A stretch of DNA of 64,000 nucleotides, taken from contig JAZAYU010000224.1 of assembly GCA_038501625.1 (NCBI GenBank), positions 62,001-126,000 on the forward strand, written 5' to 3'. This document shows positions 25,896 to 37,400 of the stretch, one piece after another; positions within the stretch are counted from its first letter, which is position 1; every line of letters starts with the position of its first letter. The notes under the pieces were generated by a model, which worked only from the letters and a program-made list of their open reading frames with translations, searched no databases and was not told the DNA's origin. The position numbers were made by a program, and so were the translations under genes. The stretch is from Corbicula japonica. Its lineage: Eukaryota > Mollusca > Bivalvia > Venerida > Cyrenidae.

Positions 25896-25953
25896 ACTAG
25901 ATTTTTTTATGGAGATGGTCCTTTGAACAAGAAAATGAAAATAATTCACTTAC

Positions 25954-26526
25954 TTTGACCTTGTGAGTCTTCACCAGATCCCATTCCCGTGGAAACATTA
26001 GGATCCCAATCTGGAGATAACAGAGGTCTCCCAAGCTCGACACCTGTTATTTCTAACTCCAAATCTGATTCAGATATTGACTCAACCTTAACTCTTGTAA
26101 ATTCACCACTTTGTTCATTATCAGATCCACTTCCTCCAGTATTAGATTCATTTGACTGAACTGAATTTGACTGGTTTTCATCCTTAGATGAAGCTGAATG
26201 TGACTGTTGCTGGTACTCATTATTTGAGTCATTTAAACTGTCATTTGAGGCCTCATTGGGCTCTGTTTTTACAGGAGGTATTGGCATGGAACCTGATGGT
26301 GCTCTCTGGCGGGGCATTTGTGAGTAAGGTTCATGTCTCACTCCACGAGATCTCATTCCACGTCTTATGGGAAATCCAGTGCCCGGTCCTCGAGGTAGAA
26401 ATCCAGGACTTCCCATCGGCCCGTGGCCATATCCTAAATATGTAGGTGATGTCACCTGCTGCATTGAGTTTCTCATTTCTTGCTGTCTTTTCTTTTCTTC
26501 TTCCTCTTTTTGTTTCTGATGCTGTC
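25954..26526 (-). CDS. Linker exon of locus A zinc-finger gene
   Basis: This internal exon encodes 190 residues between an acceptor (aactttag) and the donor aaa|gtaagt. It opens with a basic/acidic helix-forming stretch (QHQKQKEEEEKKRQQEM). A Gly/Pro/Arg-rich segment follows with RGVRHEPY, then a Ser/Asn/Gln-rich disordered region. It closes with an acidic LELEITGVELG block and DWDPN. PVKTEP and RVKVES match the psi-K-x-E consensus for SUMO attachment. The exon at 63242-63871 has the same block order, so the two are paralogues. Entry phase 1 matches the exon at 28411-28567; exit phase 1 matches the zinc-finger exons to the left. The role is probably a disordered regulatory segment of a nuclear factor; I recognise no named family. 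Confidence 0.83.
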
Positions 26527-27169
26527 CTAAAGTTAATAGAAATTAAAGTTTTACAACCTATATCAGATGTCAGGACCTTTCTAAGGTTATCAAACTGAGT
26601 ATGGAGTAAAGCTCCAACGTTTACAAATTTTTGAAAATGTTTACACGGATCATAAAAAATGAAACGATCCCGTTTAAATGTTGTCATATTATATAGACCT
26701 GCTAGCAATGAGTCAAATGCCACTGAACTTTGTAAGTTGTTAATAACATTGCAACTCCATAATGCAATTTACAGGGTCAGGATATATCTATCCTATTGAA
26801 TAGCTAAACTTCCGGGACAAACTTGTAAAATTCCAAATCTGTCAATTTGCTAGATTCAACAACATGATGATGAAATTACATGTGTTGAAATGCTGCAAAT
26901 AAATATTTTATTCGTGTTTTGTTGCCGATTTTCAGTAAATATTTTCCATCCTTTACATGGCTGTTCCTTTAAACAGTCCAAGATTCTGTAAACGTTTACA
27001 GCCTAGAATCAAAACATTATCATTTACAACATTTTGCCATTCAGTCCCAGAAGCTATAAAACAGTTTATATATCCCTGTCAGACTGACACTAAACAATTT
27101 GATCAGGATTTGCATTTACCTCTTATGCCTTGCTGTGTCACAAATATCATCAAGTTGTCTGCCCATTAG

Positions 27170-27301
27170 TGCTGAAGATTATAAAACTGAGATTTGAAAC
27201 CAGTCTCAAATCTCAAGCATTTGATTGGCTGAAATGGTGACCATTTGCCATATCAGTCGATGAGACTGATTTCCATTCTAAGTTTTATATTCTTGGGGCC
27301 A
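27170..27301. mobile_element. Palindromic MITE, family R1
   Basis: A foldback with aagattataaaactgagat on the left and a diverged complement ending ttatattcttggggcc on the right. The arms include ccagtctcaaatctcaag. It is inserted in an intron of locus A. Confidence 0.78.
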
Positions 27302-27663
27302 GTAAATGTATTTTGCCAATCAGACTATAAGTACAAGGTTACGGCCTTATGAAGTTGCTGACTAATCATGTATGCAGCAATTTTGGAGAGTACCTGTGAT
27401 TCACTATTTTATCTTCATTTGATCTGTGTTGTCTTAATTATGAAAGGTTTCATATTAAAAACTTATGCTCTGCATCTCTGTCATAGTTGGCTGTGTTCCT
27501 AATACTGTAAAATTCCTTTTAAACACCCCAAGGGGCATTACATTTTGTGAAAGGGGGATGCTTATAATCTATATTAATTATTGTTAATCTTAGATTTTGA
27601 AGGATATTGGATAATAAATATGGATTCACTGATTTTTCCCTAAACAATAACAAAGGGGGTGTT

Positions 27664-27974
27664 TATTATACAAATAAATACTAATGTTGAGGTTGATATG
27701 TAGTTTTGCGGACCTGGGTAATGTGATATCGACCGAGGACGAAGTCCGAGGTGGATATCACACTACCCAGGTCCGCAAAACTACATATTGACCTCAACAT
27801 TAGTATTTACTTGTTATATCATATACCCTATGAATTTAAAGCATTCTGATGATGATGATGATGATGATAGCAAAAGTAGTTATTAATCCCCGGGTAGTTA
27901 TCACTTTTTTCAGACTCGCGAGTACGGAGCTCTCGACCAATCAGAATGCTTTAAATTCATAGGGTATATGATAT
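27664..27974. mobile_element. Composite two-hairpin foldback element, copy 2 (inverted)
   Basis: It carries the same two palindromes as 1469-1790 but in reverse order and orientation. The gcggacctgggtaatgtgat hairpin comes first (about 27672-27810), then the ataccctatgaatttaaag hairpin (about 27823-27970). The latter holds a short (GAT)n tract and the ctcgcgagtacggagctct core. Conservation of the junction between hairpins shows they form one unit. Confidence 0.8.
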
Positions 27975-28410
27975 TAGGGGATAGATGTTTAAAAGGAATT
28001 TTATGGTATGTGAATAAAATGATGCCGTAATTGGTCACCACAAAATGACCACCATCTGACAATGAAGGAAAAATACAAAATTTATTAATAAAGAATATCT
28101 CAGCAACCATTTTCTTATTCTTATTTCCAAAAGTTTATTGCAAGCAATGCTGGTTCCTATTTCATAGACAGGCTCAACAAATTGTTAACATTTAACCCTT
28201 TTTAACATTGCATTTGATCATTTGTCTACCAGCGTAAATTCAGATCTGCTGGCACAACCACCAGAAATAACCTCAAGAATCAAATAGTGAAAAATGTAGA
28301 TCCTGATCAGACGGCACAAATGTAGTTCAACTATTCGGAATGGAATCATGTACCAAGAATTAAAGGGTAATGCAAAAAAAAAAGATAATCACATTCTATC
28401 AACCACTTAC

Positions 28411-28567
28411 TTTTTAAACAGAATCCTAGAAACTGGGATTTTACATCTTCATGATCTTCTAAAAAGCCTTTTGCCAGCTCTGAGCCCAAATGACTGAGAG
28501 TGCCCTCTGCAACACTGGCTGTGAGAATCACAGATTCTTCATCTGTGGTCTCTGCTAACTGCTCAAT
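28411..28567 (-). CDS. Exon 2 of locus A zinc-finger gene
   Basis: This exon encodes 52 residues plus one base. The acceptor is tactgacag and the donor is aaaaa|gtaagt. The frame runs from IEQLAETTDEESV through LTASVAEGTLSHLGSELAKG to KSQFLGFCLK. The segment is predicted to be helical and moderately acidic. I do not recognise a domain, though a conserved N-terminal interaction segment would fit its place ahead of the linker exon. It enters in phase 0, matching the donor of 29514-29655, and leaves in phase 1, matching 25954-26526. The open frame continuing beyond the donor is intron. Confidence 0.78.
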
Positions 28568-28714
28568 CTGTCAGTAGAAAAGTTCATATTTTTAGGTTTG
28601 TGGAACTGTACAATGCTTTGACATAATTATAGTATACTGTGACAATAATAAAAATGTTTTCAGTCTGAATCTGCAGCAACCAAACTGAACAAATAGTCCC
28701 TACACCAAAATCCC

Positions 28715-29060
28715 AACTTTTTTTTTCGTTTAGGGGCAAACCAATTTTTTATCTGGAACCTGTATGCTGCTTATCATGGAATGATATTGATCTAAAAACA
28801 AAAACACAGTGAAGATTAAATGGTTACTGCCATATGTGCACCATCGTTTGGAATGGATTGACACTGTACTGGTGTAAATACTGACTTGCGATTAACCTGG
28901 GGCTAGGCGGTGTAGGTAGTAAATTAAATATGCATTTCTTTTATCCATCCCCCCCTCCCCCACCCATGAACAGGCTCAATCAAACTGAGCCTGAAATATT
29001 TTCATATTTGTCGTGTTCTGTGGCTTTACAAGTTCCCTTTTACATCTATTTTTATAATCA
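28715..29060 (-). repeat. Dispersed repeat family R3
   Basis: It contains ttaggggcaaaccaattttt, a degenerate middle, and then aacaggctcaatcaaactga with cctgaaatattttcatattt and caagttcccttttacatcta. The same blocks occur at 43275-43745 (reversed), 50196-50955 and 58370-58645. The family centre is a small hairpin with the core ggctcaatcgaaccgagcc. Confidence 0.7.
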
Positions 29061-29513
29061 AAATTTTTATGACAAGAAAAGAAATTAAATTTGTAAACTG
29101 GCTTAAAGTTACCAGACCATGATATTTTGCTCATACCGGTATTTTTTTTCTTAAACTAAAACATGAATACTGCTTCTCTTCAGTATTATGGAAAAAATTG
29201 AAATATCAATTGTAAATAAAGGTTTAATGTACTTAAAACTGGCTACTCAAGTATGAAGGGAAAGAACATAATTTAATCAAATTATATCAAAAAGATATTT
29301 TATAGAGCCAGAGTGACAGCACTTAAGCATATATAGGATCAAACATGGCTTTAACAAATTACCCTACCAGTAGCTAGTGTAAATAACATACTACAATTTG
29401 ATTTCAATCTCTTTTTATTTTTCAATTAAAAAAAAATATTTAACTATTATGGCTGCCTCATTACATAAAGCTCCCACTTCCCAAATACCCTCATGACGCC
29501 CTTTCAGCCTTAC
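29061..29513. other. Intron 1 of locus A, nothing else recognised
   Basis: AT-rich non-coding sequence between the exon 1 donor (ttg|gtaagg) and the repeat to its left. Confidence 0.6.
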
Positions 29514-29655
29514 CAACTGCTGGATCTGAGCTTTGAGTACAGCCTTCAGGATGACTTTATATCCTGGTATCTCCTTGATCACATCCATGTCGGGTGTAAC
29601 CATAGTTAGTGAGGGATGAATATCTGAACTTCTCTAACCTTTAAAAACAGAAGAC
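29514..29655 (-). CDS. First coding exon of locus A zinc-finger gene (5' UTR plus 30 codons)
   Basis: An acceptor-like tttctttcag precedes about 52 bases of 5' untranslated sequence (29604-29655). ATG follows at 29603-29601 and then 30 codons, from MVTPDMDVIKEIPGYKVILK through AVLKAQIQQL to the donor ttg|gtaagg in phase 0. The next exon (28411-28567) continues in frame with IEQLAE. I chose this ATG because it is the first in the exon and stays open to the donor. Since the exon has its own acceptor, at least one non-coding exon and the promoter must lie further right. Shared product length before the zinc fingers is about 273 residues. Confidence 0.72.
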
Positions 29656-30027
29656 CTGAAAGAAAAGGTTTTTCTTGAATTATTATAATGCTATAAACAT
29701 GCTCACTACTGTACCTACAGAATTTACAGATCTTGCACAGTGCTTAACAGATCTGGTGGTCTGACATCATAAAATAGTTACATGGTCTGACATCTTTAAA
29801 TACTCCTAGGCTAGGACAGCAACCGGCTGGACTGGTGAAAATACCCCCAAACCCCTGGGGGGTACGGATATTTCCTGGAATAGCCCATTGGTATAGGGGA
29901 CATTCCTAGTAAAAAATTCATTGGCTTGATAATAAAATTTTGATTTTCTTAGCATTTCATGATACAAATCACCTGATCATGTTAATGTACATGTAGTAGG
30001 GTCTATATTTTATATGTTTAACCTACG
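29656..30027. other. Spacer, nothing recognised
   Basis: Non-coding sequence upstream of the first coding exon of locus A. A short G/C-rich phrase, cccctggggggtacgg, lies near 29852. No firm feature. Confidence 0.35.
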
Positions 30028-30240
30028 CTATGTATTTCCATTCTTGTAGCCTCTTTAATTCTATACTTAGCTAGGTACGAGTCAATTTCAGTTGGTCTTC
30101 TTTCTGTATTTCCATTATTTATTATTATTTTTTTTATTTACATACAAACCATAAATATGTATTTCCATTCTTGTAGCCTCTTAATTGTATACTTAGCTGT
30201 GTAGGAGTCGAATTTCAGTTGGTCTTCTTTCTGTTAATTA
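30028..30240 (+). repeat. Two-copy direct repeat, about 120-bp spacing
   Basis: The block starting tatttccattcttgtagcct and ending gttggtcttctttctg occurs at about 30030-30105 and again at about 30159-30232, with small differences. A T/A-rich spacer separates them. Confidence 0.75.
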
Positions 30241-30689
30241 TTTAATTGGTTTTAACCGGAAATCAGATGGGTGAGTGATTCTCAAGAAAAGTGCAGGTTG
30301 CACTTTTAATTAGGAATTCATACAGTTCAGATCTTTTAACCCTTTCCTCCATAAATACACCCTTTTATGCATATGGGACCAGTGTAGATCCAGATCAGCC
30401 AACACATCGATGCCGTCTGATCAGGATCTGGTTCTGTCTATTCTGTTGACCAAACACAATTGACCAGTTGACCATTGACTAATTGTCTATGCTATTGACT
30501 ACTGTCTAATTGACCATTATCCAATATATTGCCCCAGGTGTTTGATACATGTAGGTTTATAATTTAGGTGTTAAAAACACAGAGCATGAAAGATCAATCA
30601 AAATGTTTATTTTGGAAGTAAATTTTATTTATTTGATTAATCTATGCAATTTATAAAAAAAAACATAAATAATACAGTTAATAATGCAA

Positions 30690-31320
30690 TTATATGATAG
30701 CATCTTCCCTGTGACGGACATTGACATGTCTCTTTAGGAGAGTGTGACAGAATATAACTTATTATTTTTACCCCGAACCATAAACCCACCCATTTCTGGC
30801 ACTAAAGTTATAGATTTATCATTTATAATATTTTCAGCCAAACATTCTTGGGTATTGAACTCATTCTTTATATTTTCATTTTCCTCTGTTTTGTTATTTG
30901 TATTATTATTTTCATAAATTTGGTCTTGAGAATCACGTATATTTTTAACAAATGATTTTCATTAGCTGACATCTGTTCATTTTGGTTGTTAATTCTTAAT
31001 TTTTCTATTTTCATATTTTTTAATTTATCAGGATGAAAAACCTCCTCTAATATAAAATCATCTTTGTCTTTTTTTAAATACTGCATTTTTTTCTTAGTAT
31101 CATTTCCCCAACACCAAAATCCTTTTAAAATATCATTGACTTCATTTTTCTGAAGATAATAAAGTAAAAGTACCATGTCATCTAAACGCTGTTCCTTGTA
31201 CTCAGTTTGTCTTTTCAATTTTGCATTCATGGACTCAGATGCATTATTTGCAATTCCTGAATAGGGATTATATAAATTATTTCTTCCCAAAATCCACCTA
31301 CCAGCCAGGGTTTCACTACT
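30690..31320 (-). pseudogene. MULE-type transposase relic (C-terminal part with SWIM finger)
   Basis: The minus-strand frame reads NPYSGIANNASESMNAKLKR, then EQRLDDMVLLLYYLQKNEV. This is typical of the region after the DDE core of Mutator-like transposases, where a stretch such as NNxxESxNxxLKR recurs. After two frame changes, one near 30950 and one near 30750, the frames give VPEMGGFMVRGKNNKLYSV and then CQCPSQGRCYHIIA. The latter fits the SWIM zinc-finger pattern C-x-C-x(n)-C-x-H found at MULE C-termini. The N-terminal catalytic region is missing, and the right edge dissolves into a TACT-rich simple repeat (about 31310-31450). It is therefore a dead, truncated fragment. The family assignment rests on motif recognition only. 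Confidence 0.68.
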
Positions 31321-31847
31321 CGTACTTGTACTCGTACTTATTCGAGTTCCAATTTTCAAGTACTCAACAGGACTCAGTACTCATCTTTAATTGCAAGTAC
31401 AAGTACTCATACTTACTTAAGTACTGAAGAAAAATGGTCAGTACTTATGAGTACTTTCACACTTCAATGAAATAGTATGAAATTAAATAAAACTTAATCT
31501 AATGAAGTGTAAAATACATGGAGTTAAGAAATAATTCATTAATATCACATATAGGGGCAGGTTAATTCAACAACTTTTGTATAATATGCTGTTATATACT
31601 TACTTGTTTTTTATACTATTTCATACATTATATAAAATAATTAAATAAATCACTATAATATTATCAATGGTTGAAATAATTTTTTTACTAAAATTGAAAG
31701 TGAATTCAATAAGGTTTAGCAATGGAGTCAACAGAACTCTTCAACTGATTATCACCTTATTATAATACAATGGAAGATAACATATTTCTCAACATTGCAA
31801 ATATGATTATGATGAGACCAGATAGGTGTAGATGAAAATTTTGAAAG
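31321..31847. other. Simple-sequence and AT-rich spacer
   Basis: About 31310-31455 is rich in tact/agta words on both strands (for example cgtacttgtactcgtactta and aagtacaagtactcatact). It is a degraded simple repeat with inverted halves. The rest is AT-rich and featureless. Confidence 0.6.
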
Positions 31848-32345
31848 GCTTACGATGTCACAGGTGCTTGGAAGACGGACCCCGTTTTCTCCAAAATGTG
31901 TATAAACTGCCCCCCCCCCAAAAAAAATGGGGGTCTACACAGGGTCTACACTACATAAACTCATCTTTTTTGTTTTGTTTTGATAGATTGGGATCGTTAT
32001 CAGTCTATCCACACCGAATTTACTATCAAATACCAAGTTCTCTGAAAATTCGTGTCCCAACTGTATATAAGTGGGTCCACTTATATACACTAGTGACACA
32101 AATTTTCAGAGAACTTGGTATTTGATAGGAAACCTGACTGTATATAAGTGGGTCCACTTATATACAGTCGGGACACAAATTTTAAGAGAACAAAACAGAT
32201 GAGTTTGTGTAGTGTAGACCCTGTGTAGACCCTCATTTGTTTTGTTGTTGTTTTTTTTTTGGGGGGGGGGGGGGCGCAGCCAGTTTATACATATTTTGGA
32301 GGTAACAGGGTCCATCTTCCAAGCACCTGTGAATGATGTTACTTT
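31848..32345. mobile_element. Nested foldback element
   Basis: The outer arms are about 31848-31975 and 32195-32345. They pair gtcacaggtgcttggaagac with its complement near 32330, and gggtctacacagggtctaca with its complement near 32210. Poly-C and poly-G runs sit at matching places. Inside is a second hairpin at about 32025-32128 (ctatcaaataccaagttctc and complement), with tatataagtgggtccactta at its centre. That last palindrome occurs a second time near 32140-32165. One palindromic element appears inserted within, or duplicated from, another. Confidence 0.8.
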
Positions 32346-32699
32346 GCAATACCTGTACAGTATTGGTTGCATTTTAGTCAGAAATAACCCAATGAATAAA
32401 AAAGCTAACAGTTTAGATCCTGATCAGATCTATACTGTTCGCACTCGCAATTAAGGTGTTTCTATGGAGGAAAGAGATAAATGTCCTTTCACTGATTTGG
32501 GGGATGTCTACAGTAAATTCTAAGAGTAAGAGTTTATGAACAGGGTAAGACAACCATGAAAAAATCTAATCAATTAGGACGGAACTCCAACAATGCATAA
32601 ATTAATGTTTGTCTTCATTCTGTGTAACGTTAATGGGAATATCGCTTGATGTTTAGTGGAAAAAAATTATAAATTACCAAAATCAAAAATTCTTCATTT

Positions 32700-32850
32700 C
32701 ACGTTGTTAATTAAGTAAAGGGAGAGAATCCTCCGATAATCCGGTATAAACACCACACAATACCGTATCGTGACATTCGGTAGGCTCTCGCGAAGTCGCT
32801 ATTAAATGACCATCTAGCCTGGATTCCAGGCGATGAAGTATTTTGTTCTT
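32700..32850 (-). promoter_or_regulatory. Candidate promoter or non-coding first exon of locus A (weak)
   Basis: This is the only short, apparently unique, CG-containing patch between the first coding exon of locus A and the segmental duplication (aggctctcgcgaagtcgcta, ccgtatcgtgacattcggt). Locus A needs an upstream non-coding exon on the minus strand. The patch lies in the right place and is followed leftward by a possible donor, gattttg|gtaattt. No core promoter motif is clear, so this is a position-based guess. Confidence 0.2.
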
Positions 32851-33479
32851 ATTAATTCTCCAACTGATAATCTTGAGCCAGTCTACATCTCTATCTGAAC
32901 TTCATCATAATTCAGACATCCCTCTCAATACAGTATGATAGAAAATAGACTGGCTACAATAAAAGTCTGTTATGATGTATAAAAAATAAATAAAAGACAA
33001 AACAAACTAATTATCAGACTAGTGTCTAGTCTAATGACCATCCTGCTGAAGAAAATCGGTATGTTTCGGCCCTGAATCGTTATCTTAAATATCTTGTGAC
33101 CATCTACCAAATAATGTTAGACTTATCATGTGACTTTCTCATGTCTTAAGAACCTGACAAATTTTTGACAACAACTTACTAACTTGGTTAATTTCGCTAT
33201 TTTTTTCCTTTGAATTTAACTGCATATGGAAGAACATCAACAGATAAATGCATTTCTTCACTTGCGCCCCAACGTTTTAACTCCTTAATGATATGGATTG
33301 TGATATACTCGTTTTATGGTTCAGTTGTTGTAGTTCATCCAACTCATGTTTCCGTGAGTTGCTCTTTGTCCAATGTCTTTGATATTGAAAATTTTCATTA
33401 AGATCACGTTAAAAGCCTGGTGTTATTTCACTAAGACAACGTGTACTTTATAATTAACGTGTTTATTTATATGAGAACA
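32851..33479. other. Spacer, nothing recognised
   Basis: AT-rich sequence with no coding, RNA or repeat signature that I can support. Confidence 0.4.
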
Positions 33480-33700
33480 TGTTGTGTTAAGTGCGAGGTT
33501 GGTGTTCCCCTGAACCTGGTTTAAGCCCCCAGTGACACACTTTTGCCACAGGCCGTGACAAGGCTCTAGTTCTTGTGTATTGTTTGCCGTGTCTTACTTG
33601 ACATTGATCTTCTTATTAACCCATGCTCTCTTTCCTCTCTACTGTTAGGTTTGCGTGGGAGGCTCTGTTTTCTGGTTATGACAACTAAACTTTTTTTAAA
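33480..33700 (+). repeat. SINE-like dispersed repeat (family R2)
   Basis: It contains gtgcgaggttggtgttcccc, aacctggtttaagcccccag, cccatgctctctttcctctc and gggaggctctgttttct in order. This matches 52040-52290, 53060-53250 and 62270-62470. Confidence 0.72.
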
Positions 33701-34014
33701 TTCGACTGAAGAATGTGATCAGAAATAATTCAATAGAATAATAGTAAGATTCACTTAAGCATGTAAAACAATGTCTTGAAACCTGAGAGCCCATGAAGCG
33801 ATAAAGACAAAATCTACTTGTAATGTAATGTCTTATCATTACATCTAGATAAGATTTATTTCCTTAAATGTCAACAAGATCAAACTAATATTATTTGAGA
33901 TGTAAGCCTTTTTATACTTCTACAATGGTAAGTCTGGATGTGTTCACTGACCTCTAAAATATAACCGGAATAAGAGCAGTGAAGTAGGTTAATTCCGATC
34001 TACTATACATTGTA

Positions 34015-34110
34015 AAACTTTATATAAACATGCATATACAGAATTGCCACAACCAGAAAAAACAGTCTCCCCACGCAGCCAAAAAAGTAGAAAGGAAAAG
34101 AGAGGATGAG
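34015..34110 (-). repeat. SINE-like dispersed repeat (family R2), fragment
   Basis: It contains agaattgccacaaccagaaa, then cagtctccccacgcagcc and a GA-rich run ending agaggatg. It sits at the left edge of segmental-duplication unit 1. Confidence 0.65.
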
Positions 34111-34349
34111 TTTATAATTTAAAGAATCAATTTCAAAACATGAAAGCACTTTCTTACACATTTATTTAGGACTGTTACGGTCGGATGTATTAGTGAATAT
34201 ATTGATTTCGTAAAACTAAAGTTCCATGCATCAAAACCAATGCAGTTTTAACAGACACATACCATCGTAGCTATTAAATGCACTGAATTCATTTTAAATC
34301 ATTAGCAGGTAGAACCAATGTATAATCAACTTTCGTAATTTCCTCTTTA

Positions 34350-34455
34350 TCGTTGTTAGGAATCACCATGACATTAAGTGGACACATGCGCAGTGAAGAG
34401 TACAGTGAAATAACAAAAGGAAGTAAAATTCGGTTCTGGCGAAATTTCCTATCAG
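34350..34455 (+). other. Candidate 5' non-coding exon of the B-box gene, unit 1
   Basis: A splice donor (tatcag|gtataa) ends a block that is conserved in the second duplication unit at about 42000-42084 (tttcag|gtattc). The B-box coding exon at 37773 has an acceptor directly ahead of its start codon, so an upstream non-coding exon is needed. Weak support: conservation between duplicates alone. Confidence 0.3.
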
Positions 34456-37400
34456 GTATAAATTTACAGTATTTAAGAATATACTTAAGATTTAAATATA
34501 TACTCAATAAAAATAAAAAGTATCCACTTTCCTATTTTTTAATTTTGTAAAATTTGAAAACGAAAACTTAAAATTCTATATGTGTAAAATATGCTTTTCT
34601 GTTATCATTGCAAAGGGATAAAGTATTCTTGAAAATCTGCAGCCACAACTTAGTTATCTTTCCCTTTGTTATAATATGGGTTTCAGTAAAATGTCAGCAA
34701 TTCTTTGACATATTCACATTTATTTGAATTAAATCACTTTCTCTACCTCTTGTGGATAAATAAAATCACAAAATATTCATCAATAACACAACACGACAAA
34801 CAACGCTAGAATTTCAAACCATTTCCAATTACCTCCCTTTAAATTGAATATGTAGTGTTTTGTTATACATGATTAATTGTTATTCGATTGGTTGTTCCTC
34901 TGGTCTTGGTGTGGAAGTTTTTATTCATTAACAATTTAACTTAAAACAACTGAGGTTAACTAACAAAACACCAATCAAAGCGTTCCTGATTAAATGAAAT
35001 ATGTTAATGAGAATATAAGCATAAAAAGTGGATACTTTTTATTTTTGTTCAGTTTATATTTTGAAAGGTCTCCGCTGCTGAAAATAAACTTTCATATACA
35101 TCCTTTAGGGTGTTTATGACTTGTAAATACCTGATGAAGAAATATATAATTTTTAAAATTAAGACCACGAAGTTAAGAAATCATGAGAAAACCGTTACCA
35201 TAACCATGAAATTTCATGCTTATAAAAATATAAGAACCGTCAGTTTTGATTGTATATTTCTGTCATCTTGTTTGTGAAAATAATTTTGAAAGTCAATTGC
35301 AATGCCATTACAAATTTCATGCTTATAAAAATATAAGAACCGTCAGTTTTGTTTGTATATATCTGTCATCTTGTTTGTGAAAATAATTTTGAAAGTCAAT
35401 TGCAATGCCATTACAAATGAGATTTTTGTGAAATCAAGGCTTGCTCACGACCATACCTTATGCTTTCCTACTAAACGCATAAATACTTAGACATAAAAAT
35501 CATTCAAAAACATGCAAAAACACCACAAAGACAGCTCATTATTTTAGCCAATTTTTATTTTTTATTATACAAGGTAAGAGAAATGAGAAAAATATCGTTC
35601 AAAAAGTTTATATTCATAGCTACAGAAAGAAAAGCAATACTAATTAAATTTGCCAGTGGTATTCTATTGAGAGACTTTTGAGAGACTAGCTATATAATCA
35701 CAAATGTACATAACCTGGAAAAGAGAAGATAAGAATTCATTGAACATATATCATTCGCCTCTTTTAAACCGTTCATGTTTAAGAAAATTTTGTGATTATC
35801 TTGCAGGTCCATTATCAATATAGTTAAGAGAGTAAAATAATTATGTATATTTTCGTTCCGAGGCGGAATCCCCAAAGGTCCTCTCTTTTGTTAATTGTTT
35901 GTGGCGTCCTATTTGAATTGAGAGTGCCAGAGCTGATTCAAATATGATCGGTCTATCATCACACATGCTCCTCCTGTTAACTATTGCAACCCCAACAAAC
36001 TACACAGGATAAAAATATCCTCAGCTATGTTATACAATATGACATATGAACGTCTCGTACCTTTATTAAGTTGCCTTTGTCAAGAATCTAGGCTGACTAA
36101 ACTCATCGTTTGTTTTTGGTCTTTAAAATGTGTGTAACTTAGTGCCGATGTCCTGTGACCTGTCGATCATTACGTATTTCAGACATTATGAGTGTATACC
36201 TCGTCAACAAATATTATCAAATCGGTTACTAAGTCCATTTGGATACATTTGCATCTTTCTTAATTGGAAATGTTTCCAAACGCTTTATATGGTACCAGTT
36301 AAAAGCCACACTGCATCAAACCAAAGAAAAATGTTCAGGGAATTTGAAACAGAGTGGCAATAAGGTCAAATAATATTTCTTGTTTACACAAAAGACAACG
36401 CGTTACACTTGATTATCACCAGGATATAAAGTATGTTTGCTTTATGATAACTAGATAAAATATCGAATTGGTTCAGTTGGATTTAGAACGTAGGTAAAAG
36501 TAAAACAAATAAAAACCGTAATATCACAGGTAGTGGGGTTATCATCAAACTTGATCCAGATGTTTGTGTTGACATGAAATGTTAATATCTTGAATGAATC
36601 AAAACGTTTAACAAAAACGTTAAATACATGAGAGTCTACAATCTTACGTTGAAATGTTCATGAAAGAGTAAGAAACAAATACGATTCCTATTTACAAGGA
36701 TATGTTACATTTTTTCGGCGTAGCTGTCTAAGCTCACTTGTGACCTAATTTATTAACCAATGAAGTGTTGTAAATAATATTCGTATTCTATTATAATGCA
36801 GCGGGAAAATTAAATAAACTATTTCGATTGGTAGCTATTTATGCCAGAGAGGCATCTAGCAGGGTGAAGAGGTATCTAGTGGGATTTTTAAACAATTAGT
36901 TTACACTGTTTGAAACGATTATTACTGTGACGTTTAGATCTTTGCTATTCTGTTAAGTCGAAAGATGTTGAAATGAGGCACACTCCAGTACTCGTCATTG
37001 GTTAGGTTTATTTGTCGAAAACAATACAGCCAATCTTTATCAATCTATCCAAAATGAAAGTGAAAGTAAATGGAACTGCCTTTGGGCAACTGTAAATAAT
37101 ATTCTACGCGATATAAACAATGAGTTCACTATTTAAGTCTAAATGAAATCTTCACTAAATATATTTTATTCTTTCAGCAAAAGATATATCATCTAATACA
37201 TTATCTTATAAAACTAAACAAAACCAAGACCTTTTTTCAATGCGTTTCTAATATAAAATTCATTCTTTATCACGATAAGTTTTGTAAGATGTGCTTACTT
37301 GTCTTAAATCTGGCAACAATATGTAATATGTTACGCGAAAAAACTTCGAGTCCGCTATATGATGCAATCGCACTCAAGTTAGATCTAAGAACACGTTAGC

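Larger units (their letters stand above)
26527..28410. other. Intron between linker exon and exon 2 of locus A
   Basis: A non-coding interval bounded by a GT donor and an AG acceptor on the minus strand. It carries two mobile elements, annotated separately at 27170-27301 and 27664-27974. The rest is featureless. Confidence 0.7.

Noticed and set aside
26331..26723. Alternative minus-strand open frame overlapping the linker exon
   Set aside because: It crosses the acceptor of the linker exon in another frame. The frame of the linker exon is supported by phase and by the paralogue at 63242-63871.
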